Source: Verrucomicrobiota bacterium (lineage in GTDB: Bacteria > Verrucomicrobiota > Verrucomicrobiia > Limisphaerales > SIBE01). From it: 55,609 bases of DNA. How positions within the stretch are numbered: the first letter of the stretch is position 1; each line of letters begins with the position of its first letter. The stretch is taken from the NCBI GenBank assembly GCA_016871535.1, contig VHCZ01000011.1, positions 1-55,609 of the forward strand, written 5' to 3'. The translations under genes and the position numbers were made by a program. Below are positions 18,224 through 27,382 of the stretch, piece after piece. The notes beneath the pieces were generated by a model. The model was not told where the DNA came from. It saw only the letters and a program-made list of their open reading frames with translations, and did no database searches.

Positions 18224-18589
18224 CCAGTTCATGGAAGCCGCCTTGGCCTGATTATCATGCACACGGCCCATGAACCAGGTACGGCGAGTCCGTCCCGGCG
18301 AGCCGCTCCAACGTACGTGGAACACGTCCGACTCGGCTCGCTGGGGACAGGCTCGCCCTACCGTCAAGTTTTCCTGAGAATGCCTTCCTTGATGGCCGTC
18401 TGAATCTGGTTAGGCGGCACGTCTCTGGATCTCATGCTCGATTCTTCTGTCCCGAAAGTAAGGTAAGAGCCGGACGACTCGGCGGGCGATGCCTATCAAA
18501 CTTCGACGGCGTCGCGTCTGGCTAGACGGTGCGTGGAGCGCCCCGATGTAATCGTGCCGCAACTCGTCGAGGCGGGGCTGAAACCGAGA

Positions 18590-18722
18590 TGCAGGGAGGA
18601 GAGGGCTGGGGTGAGGGGGAACGCGGCGTCGAATTGCATAGTCACGGCTAAGAAGCCCTTCCTCGCGCGGAGAGAGGGAAGTCAATCCGAGTTGCTGACC
18701 GACACTCTTAATCGCGCCCCAG
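18590..18722. repeat. Composite dispersed repeat, minus orientation
   Basis: Read on the reverse strand it has GCGATTAAGAGTGTCGGTCAGC, then GACTTCCCTCTCTCC, then CCCCAGCCCTCTCCTCC. The same order and spacing occur on the plus strand at 47005-47175. The CCCTCTCC core is shared with 34622-34672. Confidence 0.7.
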
Positions 18723-18759
18723 CGACCAGGGCCATTGACAAAGTCGTGCAGAATTGACG

Positions 18760-20103
18760 TCAAACCACCTCCGGCAGCACCCATGGCTTGCGGTATTCCG
18801 GGCGGGTCCGCAGCTTGTTCGCTTCGTCGTCGTTGATGAATCGCTCGGTTTTCGGGTCGAGGAAAATCTTTCTTCCCACCCGCCAGGAAATGTTTCCCGC
18901 ATGACACAGCACGGAAGAAATGTGCCCGACGGTTTCGAGATCGGCGTTGGGTTTTTTTCGGCTCTTAACGCAATCGACGAAATTCTGGATGTGCGTGATG
19001 CCGCTGTTATCGCCGGAGCCGCGCGCGACCACTTTGTGCTGGGGATCGAACGCCTGCCAACTGCTGTTCCCGATCACGATGTACCCCTGGTCGCCGTAGA
19101 GCACGGCGCCTTCTTCATTCCCGTAATAGTCGTAAGGCGACCAAACCCGCATTTCGTAAGTGAGAATCTTGCCGGGGTTCCCGGCGTATTCGTAAGTGAC
19201 CTGCAAGGTGTCCGGCCATTCTTGCATGTCGTCGAAATACCATTTGCCGCCGCTGGCGCAGATCGCGGTGGGCAAACCCAGCGGCGGTTCGCCGAGCGCT
19301 TCGGTGGCCGTGCTCAACGCCCAGCGCGCGATGTCGAGCCGGTGCACGCCGTCGTTTCCCAGGTCGCCCGTGCCGTAGTCAAAAAACCAGCGCCAGTTGC
19401 CATGGAACCGGCGCACGTTGAAAGGCCGCTTCGGCGCCGGACCCAGCCAGGTGTCGTAATCCACGCCGGGCGGCGGTTCGCTGTCGGGCGGGCGTCCAAT
19501 GGAACCTTGTTTGGCGCTCTCCCAGCCTTTCGCGACGAGACAGCGGCCCAGTTTGCCGCTGCGGATGTACGCCATCGCGGATCGGAAATGCTCGCTCGTG
19601 CGCGATTGGGTTCCGAGTTGAATGATGCGTTTGTGCCTTCGGGCTGCGTCGATCATGCGCAAGCCCTCCTCCATGTTGTGCCCGTCGGGTTTCTCGACAT
19701 AAACGTCCTTGCCCGCGATGCAGCCCAGGATGGTCGGGATCGCGTGCCAATGATCCGGCGTGCCCACGACGAGGGCGTCGAGCTTGGAGTCCTCAACCAG
19801 CTTGCGGAAGTCGGTCTCCGTTTTCGGTTTCGTCCCTTGCGCCTTTTCCACACTCAACACGGCGCCGGCCAGCCGCCGTGAATCGATGTCGCAGATGGTC
19901 GCGACGTCGGCGTTCCGAAGTCCGGCGAAAGTTTGCATGAGATATCCGGCCCGGCCGCCGACGCCGATGCAGCCAACTTGCAAGCGCTCGCTGGCGGGCG
20001 CTTTGGAAACGGATTCGGCTCCGGCAACTCGCGATGCGACCGATATGGCTGCGGCGCTGCCCAGGGAAGTTTTAAGGAATTGTCTGCGAGGGATCGTTTT
20101 CAT
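18760..20103 (-). CDS. Tat-exported Gfo/Idh/MocA family oxidoreductase
   Basis: 447 aa from the ATG at 20103, preceded by AAGGAA at a good distance; an upstream alternative start is in repeat-rich sequence. The Tat signal is PRRQFLKTS followed by an Ala-rich core. The Rossmann fold is VGCIGVGGRAGY (~45-56). Catalytic EKP is present (VEKPDGHNMEEG). VVGTPDHWHAIPT precedes it and HRLDIARW follows in the C-terminal alpha/beta domain. It would use NAD(P)(H) to oxidise or reduce a sugar or polyol; being Tat-exported, it presumably folds with its cofactor first. The substrate is unknown. Two more family members lie at 30311 and 33505. Confidence 0.92.
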   Translation of the reverse strand: MKTIPRRQFLKTSLGSAAAISVASRVAGAESVSKAPASERLQVGCIGVGGRAGYLMQTFAGLRNADVATICDIDSRRLAGAVLSVEKAQGTKPKTETDFRKLVEDSKLDALVVGTPDHWHAIPTILGCIAGKDVYVEKPDGHNMEEGLRMIDAARRHKRIIQLGTQSRTSEHFRSAMAYIRSGKLGRCLVAKGWESAKQGSIGRPPDSEPPPGVDYDTWLGPAPKRPFNVRRFHGNWRWFFDYGTGDLGNDGVHRLDIARWALSTATEALGEPPLGLPTAICASGGKWYFDDMQEWPDTLQVTYEYAGNPGKILTYEMRVWSPYDYYGNEEGAVLYGDQGYIVIGNSSWQAFDPQHKVVARGSGDNSGITHIQNFVDCVKSRKKPNADLETVGHISSVLCHAGNISWRVGRKIFLDPKTERFINDDEANKLRTRPEYRKPWVLPEVV

Positions 20104-20606
20104 GGCTTTCCTTGTTTCATGGTGGATCTTGAAGAGGAAACTTAACTGGACCAGGCTTCCGGTGCCAGGATTTGCTTCCCCACGCTTCCCGACGCGCAAG
20201 TTTCCTTCGATCTCCCGGAGGGAGAGCTTCTGAGTGCTTGTTTCTGAAAAACGTGGCGCTGACGTAAGACCCGCTTTTCCGATTTGCCTGAGAATTCGGC
20301 CTCGTTACCTCGGCTGCTACGAACAGCGGTCATTCTCAAAACACGCTCTGAGCTGAGGGAAACGAGCAATCGAGGGCACGCCAGCGGATTACGCGCGGCT
20401 GATTCAAGAAGGAGCGCGAGCAGCTTGCCCGCGCGGGCTGCCTGAAGATCTCGAAGAAAGCCGGCCGGCAGGCTGCCCGCGCTCCTTTCGCCAGATTCTT
20501 GACTCAGCGGTGCGGATTACGCGCGGCAGCCGCAATTCTCTTTCGCTCCAGGCGAGCAATCCCTATCCTCCCTCGCAGCACACAACATCCAAACCTGAGA
20601 CGTCTT
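20104..20606. other. Intergenic region with palindromic repeats
   Basis: About 500 bases between divergent genes. The pair GGAGCGCGAGCAGCTTGCCCGC / GGCAGGCTGCCCGCGCTCC lies at ~20410-20488. GCGGATTACGCGCGG is directly repeated near 20386 and 20511. Around 20240-20330 is a repeat-like stretch. No gene is supported. Confidence 0.55.
20410..20488. repeat. GGAGCGCG-GCAGC palindrome
   Basis: An inverted pair of ~20 bases separated by ~40 bases, with GC-rich stems. It lies upstream of the lectin/CotH gene. Confidence 0.65.
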
Positions 20607-23600
20607 ATGCACCATGCTCGTCTTGTTCTCTGGGCAGCGGCCTGGCTCGCTGCTGCGCCCTTCGTCCTGGCCGCCAGCTACCCGCCCGGCAATTCCAATC
20701 AAATCTTCGAGTTCACAGACGCGACCGTCGATCTCGCTGATGGCACGCTAATCGGCTCAGATCAACCAGCAGGTTCGGGAGCTCCAGTGGCCGGTGTCTA
20801 TGGAAAAGCGCTTCGGCTGGCCGAGCGAAACGCGCCCCATGCCATCGGCTCCTTCAAACTCCCAGACCTGGATCCTGGCAACGTCATCAAAAGTTTCGAC
20901 CTCAAGTTCAATGTGATCATGGACACGCCGACGGGCGCAGCGTCGGGCGAAGGTTGGTCGATCAACTTCGGGCGCATCCCGAAGGACAACGGCACAGGCG
21001 AAGGCGGGTTCGCGCCGTTGCCAGGCGGTTTGACCATTGCCTTTGACACGCTCGACGCCGCCAACGATCCGCCTTCGATTGAAGTGTTCATCGGCGGGGT
21101 GAGCATCACCAATGTCCAAAGGTCGTTCCTATTCAGTCCGTCCAGCCGCGCGGTCGTGATCCACTGGGATTCGGCCGGCTTGGATCTGAGCTTTGAAAGC
21201 CGGCCGGTTTGCACAGACTTGCCGACGCCGGGCTTCACGCCGGGCGTGGGGGATCAGTTCGCTTTCACCGCGCGGACCACGACGACCGGCATGCATGTGA
21301 GCATAGACGATCTTCGGGCCACGACCCTCGCGGTTCCCGTCATCGACACCGGCGGGCCGATCATTTCGGAATTCGTCGCCAACAACAGCGAGTTCGAAGA
21401 CGAATTTGCGGACAAGCCAGGCTGGATCGAACTGATGAACGGCTCAGCGGCCTCGGTGGATTTGGCCGGATGGTATCTCACCGATTCCAAAGCCAATCTG
21501 ACGAAATGGAAAATCCCGGCCCTGACAATGACTCCTTACAATTATCAAGTCGTCTTCGCGTCGGGGCGCAGTCGCCAACTCTCCGCGACGAGCTTTTTGC
21601 ACGCGGGTTTCAACCTGGCCAGGAGCGGCGGTTACCTCGCGCTGGTGCGGCCTGATGGAAAGACGATTGCCAGCGCGTTTGAATACGGCCCGCAGGAGAA
21701 AAATGTGGCCTATGGGGAAAAAGGAACCGAACGCAAACGCGGCTACATGTATCCTGCGTCTCCCGGCACCGTGAACACAATGGTTCCCGCGCCGGCGTCC
21801 CTCAGTCCGGAACCGGAATTCTCGCATGCGGGCGGGTTCGTGAGCGAGCCCGTGACGCTGAGTCTGTCGGCCCCCAGTGTGCCCGGCGCAGAAATTCGTT
21901 ACACGCTGGACCGGACGGAGCCGGGACCGGCCTCGTTGCTCCTCACCAATTCGCTGTCCATCACGCAATTCACGACCGTCAAAGCGCGCGTCTATGCGCC
22001 GGGCCACCTGCCCGGTCGGGCGAGCAGCCGCACGTTCGTCCCGATGGATGCTTCGCTGGCAAACTACGCCGGCACGGGAAAAGTTTTCGATTCGAATCTG
22101 CCGCTGATTTTTGTGGACAGTTTCGGCGTCAACATCGATGGCTCCACCGGCGGCTCCCGGCCGTTTCGTCCCAGCTACGCCGTCGTGATTCAGCGCGACC
22201 CCAAGACCGGACGGGCCAGCCTGACCACGCCGCCTGAATATGCCGGGCCTGCGGGAGTCCACGTGCGCGGGGAAAGTTCGGCCGGCTTCGACCAGCGCAG
22301 CTATTCACTGGAATTGTGGGACGAAGCGGCCAGAGACCGCGACGCCAGTTTGCTCGGCATGCCCGCGGAATCGGATTGGGCGTTGATCGGCCCCTGGAGC
22401 GAGAAGACCCTGATGCGGAACAAACTGGTCTTCGATTGGATGATCGCGCTGCGCGGTGAAGACGGCACCTCGGTGCGCAGCCGGTTCGTCGAGCTGTTCT
22501 TCAATCAAGTTCGGCCCGTGGCGGGACGCGTCGGCTACACCAGCTACCGGGGCATTTACCTCCTCACGGAAAAACTCAAACGCGGCAAGGACCGCGTGCC
22601 GATCGAGAACCTCAATGACAAGACCGTCGATCCCGAATTGATCACGGGTGGCTACATCTTTCGCAAAGACAAGGATGACGCGTTGAAGAGCAACTGGACG
22701 ACTTCGCGATTCGCGATTCCGCTGCAGAGCTTCGATCCGGATCGTTTGAACTCGACTCAGCTTCTTTACCTGCGCACTAACATCAACTCGTTTGAGACGG
22801 CGCTCAACGGCGCGAACTTCCGCAACCCCACCAACGGCTACCGCGCATACATTGACCCGGACACTTTCATCGATGCGCAGTGGTTGCTCGAGATTTCCAA
22901 ACAGGTCGATGGCTACGTGTTCAGCACCTACTTCCACAAAGATCGCGCCGGCCGGCTGCGGGCCGGGCCGTTGTGGGATTTCAACATTTCGCTCGGCAAC
23001 GCGGATTACGCGACCGGCGACCGCGCCACGGGCTGGCTTTACGACAACGCCAACGGCGCCGGGCAACTCTGGTATCCGCGGCTCCACGCCGATCCCGATT
23101 ACAAACTGGCGCACTGGGATCGATATTGGCAAATGCGCCGAACGATCTTTGCCACCCAGAATGTTTTAGCCACGATTGACGGGCACATGGCGACGCTCCT
23201 CGACGATTACACGGGCGCCGTGAGCAATCGCGCCCCGGCGGAGATCCAGAATCCCGTCGCGCGCCATTTCCGAAAATGGCCGCGCCTGGGCACGCGCGAC
23301 TGGCCTAACCCCGCCGGCGAAACCAAGATTCGAACCTGGCAAGCGGAGGTGGATTATTTGAAAAACTGGATCGTGCCGCGCCTGGAATGGCTGGACGAAC
23401 AGAGTTTGCGCGCCGGGAGAGTTGTGTATCGCCCGCCCGTGTTCAGCCACGACGGCGGCCCGATCTCCGCGCCCGTCCAACTTGCCATCGAGCCCTATCG
23501 CCGCGTTCAACTCACCAATCAGTATCCGGAAGGCGACCTCTATTACACGTTGGACAGTTCCGATCCGAGGCTTCCCGGCGGCGACATCAGCAGCGCGGCT

Positions 23601-24638
23601 CTCAAATACTCCGGACCGATCAGCCTTCAATCTTCCGTCACCGTGAACACCCGGCTTTACTTCCAGAGGCAATGGACGCCGCTGGCCACGGCGACGTTCT
23701 TCTTCAACGCCGCGCCGGCGAGCGCCGCGAATCTGGTCGTTTCAGAAATCATGTATCGTCCCGCGCTGCCTACGGCTGCGGAAACGGCCGCGGGGCTGGT
23801 CGATGCCGGGCAATTTGAATTCCTCGAACTGCGCAACATCGCGAAACACGCGATCGATCTCTCCGGGGTGAAGCTGGTCAACGGCGTGGATTTCGATTTT
23901 GCCTTCGCTCCCGTGTCCGCCAGACTCTTGAAGCCCGGGGAATCCGTCGTGCTGGTCGCGGACAGGCGGGCTTTCTCGATTCGCTACCCGCAAGTTCCCG
24001 GCTCAAGAATCGCGGGCCAGTTTCGGGGCCGCCTGGACAACGCCGGTGAAACCATCGCGATCCAGGCAGCGGACGGCAGCATGATCAAGGAATTCCAGTA
24101 TGACAACAACACCCCGTGGCCGCCGCTGAGTGACGGCGACACCCTGAGCCTCGTGCTGAAGGAACCGGCCACGAACCCAAATCCCGCGGATCCTTCGCGT
24201 TGGATTCTGAGCGTGAGGACAGGCGGCACGCCCGGCGAGTCTGGGACCGGCGCGGACATTTTTGTCGGCGATCCGGCGAAAGACAGTGACGGCGACGGGT
24301 TGAGCGATCTTTTTGAATTTGCCACCGGTTCCGATCCGGAGAATCCCGCTTCTCGGTTCGGCCCCACGGCAGCCGTCGCGCCATTCGAGGTCAACGGCGT
24401 CAAGGCCAGCTACGTCACTCTGGAATTCCGTCGCCGACCGGCTGCGCGCGGCGTGAAGTTCGCGGTCGAATCGAGCCAGGACCTCCACTCCTGGAGCGCC
24501 GCAGATTCAAATCTGACTCTGATTGGCTCCAAGGAGAATCGCGACGGCACGGTCACCGACACGTATCGCGCCAATGCCGCGTTGCCCAACAGCGCAAACC
24601 GAACGATGTTTTACAGATTGAAGGTGCAGATGCAGTAA
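20607..24638 (+). CDS. Large exported lectin/LTD/CotH-kinase-domain protein
   Basis: 1343 aa from the ATG at 20607 (signal peptide HHARLVLW, Ala-rich core, cut near LAAS). Order: a legume-lectin-like beta sandwich (~28-238); a lamin-tail-like LTD domain (~249-345, GWIELMNGS...LAGWYLTDS); a chitobiase/hexosaminidase C-terminal-type Ig domain (~403-482, IRYTLDRTEPG); and a CotH-type kinase fold (~498-801, HVRGESSAGFDQRSY, RGIYLLTEKLKRG, GPLWDFNISLGN). A second chitobiase-like domain follows (~945-1035, YYTLDSSDPRLPGG), then a second LTD (~1042-1165), one Ca loop (DSDGDGLSD) and the shared C-terminal module (FAVESSQDLHSW...FYRLK). CotH kinases phosphorylate surface proteins in spores; the role here is unknown. 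Confidence 0.9.
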   Translation: MHHARLVLWAAAWLAAAPFVLAASYPPGNSNQIFEFTDATVDLADGTLIGSDQPAGSGAPVAGVYGKALRLAERNAPHAIGSFKLPDLDPGNVIKSFDLKFNVIMDTPTGAASGEGWSINFGRIPKDNGTGEGGFAPLPGGLTIAFDTLDAANDPPSIEVFIGGVSITNVQRSFLFSPSSRAVVIHWDSAGLDLSFESRPVCTDLPTPGFTPGVGDQFAFTARTTTTGMHVSIDDLRATTLAVPVIDTGGPIISEFVANNSEFEDEFADKPGWIELMNGSAASVDLAGWYLTDSKANLTKWKIPALTMTPYNYQVVFASGRSRQLSATSFLHAGFNLARSGGYLALVRPDGKTIASAFEYGPQEKNVAYGEKGTERKRGYMYPASPGTVNTMVPAPASLSPEPEFSHAGGFVSEPVTLSLSAPSVPGAEIRYTLDRTEPGPASLLLTNSLSITQFTTVKARVYAPGHLPGRASSRTFVPMDASLANYAGTGKVFDSNLPLIFVDSFGVNIDGSTGGSRPFRPSYAVVIQRDPKTGRASLTTPPEYAGPAGVHVRGESSAGFDQRSYSLELWDEAARDRDASLLGMPAESDWALIGPWSEKTLMRNKLVFDWMIALRGEDGTSVRSRFVELFFNQVRPVAGRVGYTSYRGIYLLTEKLKRGKDRVPIENLNDKTVDPELITGGYIFRKDKDDALKSNWTTSRFAIPLQSFDPDRLNSTQLLYLRTNINSFETALNGANFRNPTNGYRAYIDPDTFIDAQWLLEISKQVDGYVFSTYFHKDRAGRLRAGPLWDFNISLGNADYATGDRATGWLYDNANGAGQLWYPRLHADPDYKLAHWDRYWQMRRTIFATQNVLATIDGHMATLLDDYTGAVSNRAPAEIQNPVARHFRKWPRLGTRDWPNPAGETKIRTWQAEVDYLKNWIVPRLEWLDEQSLRAGRVVYRPPVFSHDGGPISAPVQLAIEPYRRVQLTNQYPEGDLYYTLDSSDPRLPGGDISSAALKYSGPISLQSSVTVNTRLYFQRQWTPLATATFFFNAAPASAANLVVSEIMYRPALPTAAETAAGLVDAGQFEFLELRNIAKHAIDLSGVKLVNGVDFDFAFAPVSARLLKPGESVVLVADRRAFSIRYPQVPGSRIAGQFRGRLDNAGETIAIQAADGSMIKEFQYDNNTPWPPLSDGDTLSLVLKEPATNPNPADPSRWILSVRTGGTPGESGTGADIFVGDPAKDSDGDGLSDLFEFATGSDPENPASRFGPTAAVAPFEVNGVKASYVTLEFRRRPAARGVKFAVESSQDLHSWSAADSNLTLIGSKENRDGTVTDTYRANAALPNSANRTMFYRLKVQMQ

Positions 24639-24652
24639 CCGGAGGGGAAGAA

Positions 24653-24727
24653 CTGGAGTGGTGGAGGGATGGAGTGTTGGAGTATCGGTATTCAGAGCTC
24701 CAAGACTCCAAGACTCCATTACTCCAA
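24653..24727. repeat. TGGAGT/ACTCCA hairpin repeat between convergent genes
   Basis: The left arm has TGGAGTGGTGGAGGGATGGAG and TGTTGGAGTAT. The right arm has CTCCAAGACTCCAAGACTCC and TTACTCCA. The arms are complementary overall and could act as a bidirectional transcription barrier between 20607-24638 and the MBL-fold gene. Confidence 0.75.
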
Positions 24728-24747
24728 TCCCGCGACTTCCGCGCCGC

Positions 24748-25755
24748 TCACGAGTACCACTTCCGCAAACGGACCTCGACGCTCACGTCCTTTCCGATGA
24801 GCTGTTTGAACCGATTCACGTCGCTGCTGGAGTAGTGATACGGATAGACGACCTTGGGACGAAACTCCCGCACCGCGCTGGCGGCTTGATTGATATCCAT
24901 CGTGAACGGCAGGTTCATGCAAACGAACGCCATGTCGATGTTCTGCAAGGCGCGCATTTCCGGGATGTCCTCTGTGTCGCCAGCCACGTAGATGCGCTTG
25001 CCGCCGATGGTCAGGACGTAGCCGTTGCCGCGGCCTTTGGTGTGGCCGGTGCGGCCCGGTGTGATGTTGTACATTGGAATGGCTTCGACAGTGATGCCCT
25101 GAACCTCGGCTTTGTCGCCATTGGCCATGACTTTGGTTTTGGCTTTCAAGTCGCTCGCCAACTGCTGATAAACCGCTTGCGGCGCGACAATTTCTGCGTT
25201 CTTCGCGTCAATCGCCGTGAGCGTCGCGGCGTTGAGGTGATCGCCGTGAATGTCCGTGATGAAAATAATGTTCGGGCGCGGCAGCCTCTGGAAACGCGTG
25301 CCGCCGCCGACCGGGTCGAAGTAGATGATTTTGTCCTTCCATCTCGCCGCGAAGGTCGCGTGATCGATCGGATACACCACGACGTCGCCGTCCGACGTCA
25401 CGAGATGATCGCCCGTCATCGGGGTGGGCGAGGCCAAGTGCATGGCGCGGTAGTATCGGACCGGCAGGTAAGGAGCCGTGGAATCCGTGTAACTCTGCGC
25501 CGCGGGCGCGGCGGGAAACGTGTAGAGCGGCGTCCAGGTGACCAGATCCGTGGAGACCTCCAGCCGCACGTTGTTATTCGTGGGAACATTGAGGCGCAAA
25601 AGGATTTCTCCTCCGGCTTGATGCTGGACGGCGGTAAAGCTCGGTCTGGAAGGGTCCGCGTTGGAAGTAAGCTGCGCGGTCACTGATGGAATAAGGAAGC
25701 TCAACGCCAATCCCAGCAGCGGGAGGGCGGGCGTGTGAATTCGCGGCATTTTCAT
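24748..25755 (-). CDS. Exported metallo-beta-lactamase-fold hydrolase with N-terminal surface module
   Basis: 335 aa. The ATG at 25755 has GGAG just upstream. After a signal peptide (cut near VTAQ) comes the shared module: VRLEVSTDLVTWTPLY ending VRYYRAMH (~60-105). The rest is a UlaG-type MBL fold: FITDIHGDHLN (metal ligands; the first His of HxHxDH is Asp here), GHTKGRGNGYVL, IYVAGDTED and a final PYHYSSSD. The family hydrolyses phosphoester, lactone or amide bonds; no substrate is evident. The fusion of the module to an enzyme is notable. Confidence 0.85.
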   Translation of the reverse strand: MKMPRIHTPALPLLGLALSFLIPSVTAQLTSNADPSRPSFTAVQHQAGGEILLRLNVPTNNNVRLEVSTDLVTWTPLYTFPAAPAAQSYTDSTAPYLPVRYYRAMHLASPTPMTGDHLVTSDGDVVVYPIDHATFAARWKDKIIYFDPVGGGTRFQRLPRPNIIFITDIHGDHLNAATLTAIDAKNAEIVAPQAVYQQLASDLKAKTKVMANGDKAEVQGITVEAIPMYNITPGRTGHTKGRGNGYVLTIGGKRIYVAGDTEDIPEMRALQNIDMAFVCMNLPFTMDINQAASAVREFRPKVVYPYHYSSSDVNRFKQLIGKDVSVEVRLRKWYS

Positions 25756-25950
25756 AACTCCGATCTCGAATGGTTTTGGTTTTTGGTTAATGATTCCTGG
25801 CTTGATTCCCAGTAAGTAAACCCAAATGCCGCACGCGTCAACGGTGTGCGCCAGCCAGGTGTCTCAATAGTCTCAATGTGGGAGGTTTAACCGCGAGGGC
25901 GGTTCCCGCCGTCCCGCGGTACGGCGAGCCTGTCCTCAGCGAGCCGAATC
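25756..25950. other. Intergenic region with GGCGAGCCTGTCC repeat
   Basis: About 195 bases upstream of the MBL gene. Near 25918-25950 is TACGGCGAGCCTGTCCTCAGCGAGCCGA, a relative of the palindromic sequence at 18337-18362. No gene is present. Confidence 0.5.
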
Positions 25951-27024
25951 CTACTTCTCCGGTTCGGCTGTCACAGCCGTCTCCTTCGTCTCCTTGGCGT
26001 AAGTCTTCTGCACTTCCGCCGCGATGGCGCTCAAATCGTCGATGAGCGTGTTTTTCGCCTCTTCGCTGACTCCTATTTGCTGGAGCACACGCCGGGCATC
26101 GTTGACCACCACCAACACTTCCCCCTCAGTCAAGTTGCCGCAGTTCACGATTCGGTTGAAGTCCAGAGCCAACTGGAATTTCTGCTGATACGTGAAAGTT
26201 TTGCTCGGCCACGCCGCGGCCAGATCATCGACCAGCTTGGTCACTGATTCAAAAGAGGGCAGATTCGGCGTACGGGCTTTGTCTCCCCCTCCGCTTCGGC
26301 GCAGAAATGCCATGCCCGGAATCGAATCGAGCAGCGAGTTCAGAATCTGTTGCCGCTGCGAGGAAGTGACGGGCGGCTTCTTGATCCCATGGAAGATCAG
26401 GGCTAATCGCTCGATGGATTGCCGCTGCGCCGGAGTGAGCGCCAGGCGCGATTGTGAATTCGTGGAGTTCGGAAGGAGGAAGTTGGTCGTGCCCGGCGGA
26501 GACGCGAAGCTGTTGCTGCCCGTCTGACCGTTCGTCGTCATGGTCGTGTAACCGGGGAGATTGGTCAGCGTCGGCGCGAAACGCGCCGCGTTCGTGCCGT
26601 AGCCGGCGCGCGGCACAGCGTTCGGGAACGAATACGGGTTGGGCGCAAAACGGTTCCCCGGCGCATAGTTCGTGGGTGCGAAGCCGTTCGTGGCGAATCG
26701 AGCGCCGGGCGCGAAGTTCGTGCGATAAGGCCGGTTTGGGACGTAGCGTCCGCCTGGCAAATAGTTCGTCGGTCCAGGCGCAGGCGCATAGCGATTTGGC
26801 GCCGCGCCAGGCGGAGTGTTCGTGAAGTAGGATCGCCCCGCGGGCAGTCCGGGCCGTTGCGGGAAATTGGTCACCGCGTTGGTCAGCGCCGGATTTCGAT
26901 ACGGGGTGAGCGGGCGTGCCGGGTAAGGTTGCCGTGGCGCGTAAGGTCCGGGCTGATATCCTTGGCCAAGCACCCATGCCGAAAAAACCACCACTCCGGC
27001 CGCTGTCGCGCACGCTCGATTCAT
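25951..27024 (-). CDS. Secreted Pro/Asn/Tyr-rich repeat protein
   Basis: 357 aa from the ATG at 27024 (a TTG at 27072 would add 16). The signal peptide is NRACATAAGVVVFSAWVLG. Residues ~20-190 are low complexity, with recurring RF(A/P)-N-YAPG, PNRPYRTNFAPG and TNYLPGG stretches, so probably extended. The C-terminal ~170 residues form a regular helical region (LTPAQRQSIERLALIFHGIK through VQKTYAKE). No catalytic motif or known family was recognised. The upstream gap carries dispersed repeats. Confidence 0.72.
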   Translation of the reverse strand: MNRACATAAGVVVFSAWVLGQGYQPGPYAPRQPYPARPLTPYRNPALTNAVTNFPQRPGLPAGRSYFTNTPPGAAPNRYAPAPGPTNYLPGGRYVPNRPYRTNFAPGARFATNGFAPTNYAPGNRFAPNPYSFPNAVPRAGYGTNAARFAPTLTNLPGYTTMTTNGQTGSNSFASPPGTTNFLLPNSTNSQSRLALTPAQRQSIERLALIFHGIKKPPVTSSQRQQILNSLLDSIPGMAFLRRSGGGDKARTPNLPSFESVTKLVDDLAAAWPSKTFTYQQKFQLALDFNRIVNCGNLTEGEVLVVVNDARRVLQQIGVSEEAKNTLIDDLSAIAAEVQKTYAKETKETAVTAEPEK

Positions 27025-27382
27025 AAGACGAAAACGTAACCGAAAGCTCCTTCGCGGCTGCGGGGTTGTCAACCTTGGAGTATGCCCTCAGTTGAGGGTG
27101 GGGCCAGGCTCCCGCCGAGCCAATGCCATCGAAGAAAGGCTTCGCAGGAGCGTCGCCCCACCGTCGTTAACTGAGAGGATACCAGCGGTGCAGGACAGAA
27201 TTCCCCGTAGCGCAGACTTGGAGTCTATCAGTACCGCCCGAAATCGTCGCAAGCCACGACGCTTTTTCGGAACGCGGCTGTGTGCGCAGCACCAGCCGCA
27301 GCCGCCCGTCAGTTCCAACGCGCTGCGGTTGGGTCTTCGACCACAGCCGCGCTCCCTTTGGTTTGCGGCCTTGCCGATCCGA
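27025..27382. other. Intergenic region built from three repeat families
   Basis: Positions 27086-27176 hold a GGTGGGGC...GCCCCACC palindrome (second copy at 31612-31692). Positions 27204-27225 hold a partial GTAGCGCAG element. Positions 27270-27362 hold a GGAACGCGGCTGTG...CCACAGCCGCGCTCC inverted pair. No gene is supported. Confidence 0.65.
27086..27176. repeat. GGTGGGGCGACGCTCC palindromic element, copy 1
   Basis: On the reverse strand it reads GTGGGGCGACGCTCCTGCG, then TTCTTCGATGGCATTGGCTC, then GGGAGCCTGGCCCCACC. The copy at 31612-31692 has the same order. A CAGTTAAC-type flank is shared by both copies. In both places a GTAGCGCAG sequence follows. Confidence 0.8.

Larger units (their letters stand above)
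18024..18759. other. Long intergenic region packed with repeats
   Basis: 736 bases between convergent genes with no credible gene. It contains the inverted pair at 18051-18075 / 18189-18223. It also has a GGCGAGCC...GGCTCGCC palindrome at ~18280-18362; a related TACGGCGAGCCTGTCC sequence is near 25920. At 18590-18722 is a composite repeat related to 47005-47175. The minus-strand frame 18410-18907 overlaps the next gene and crosses repeats, so I reject it. Confidence 0.6.

Noticed and set aside
18410-18907. 165-codon minus-strand frame
   Set aside because: Overlaps the 3' end of the Tat oxidoreductase and is built from a dispersed repeat.
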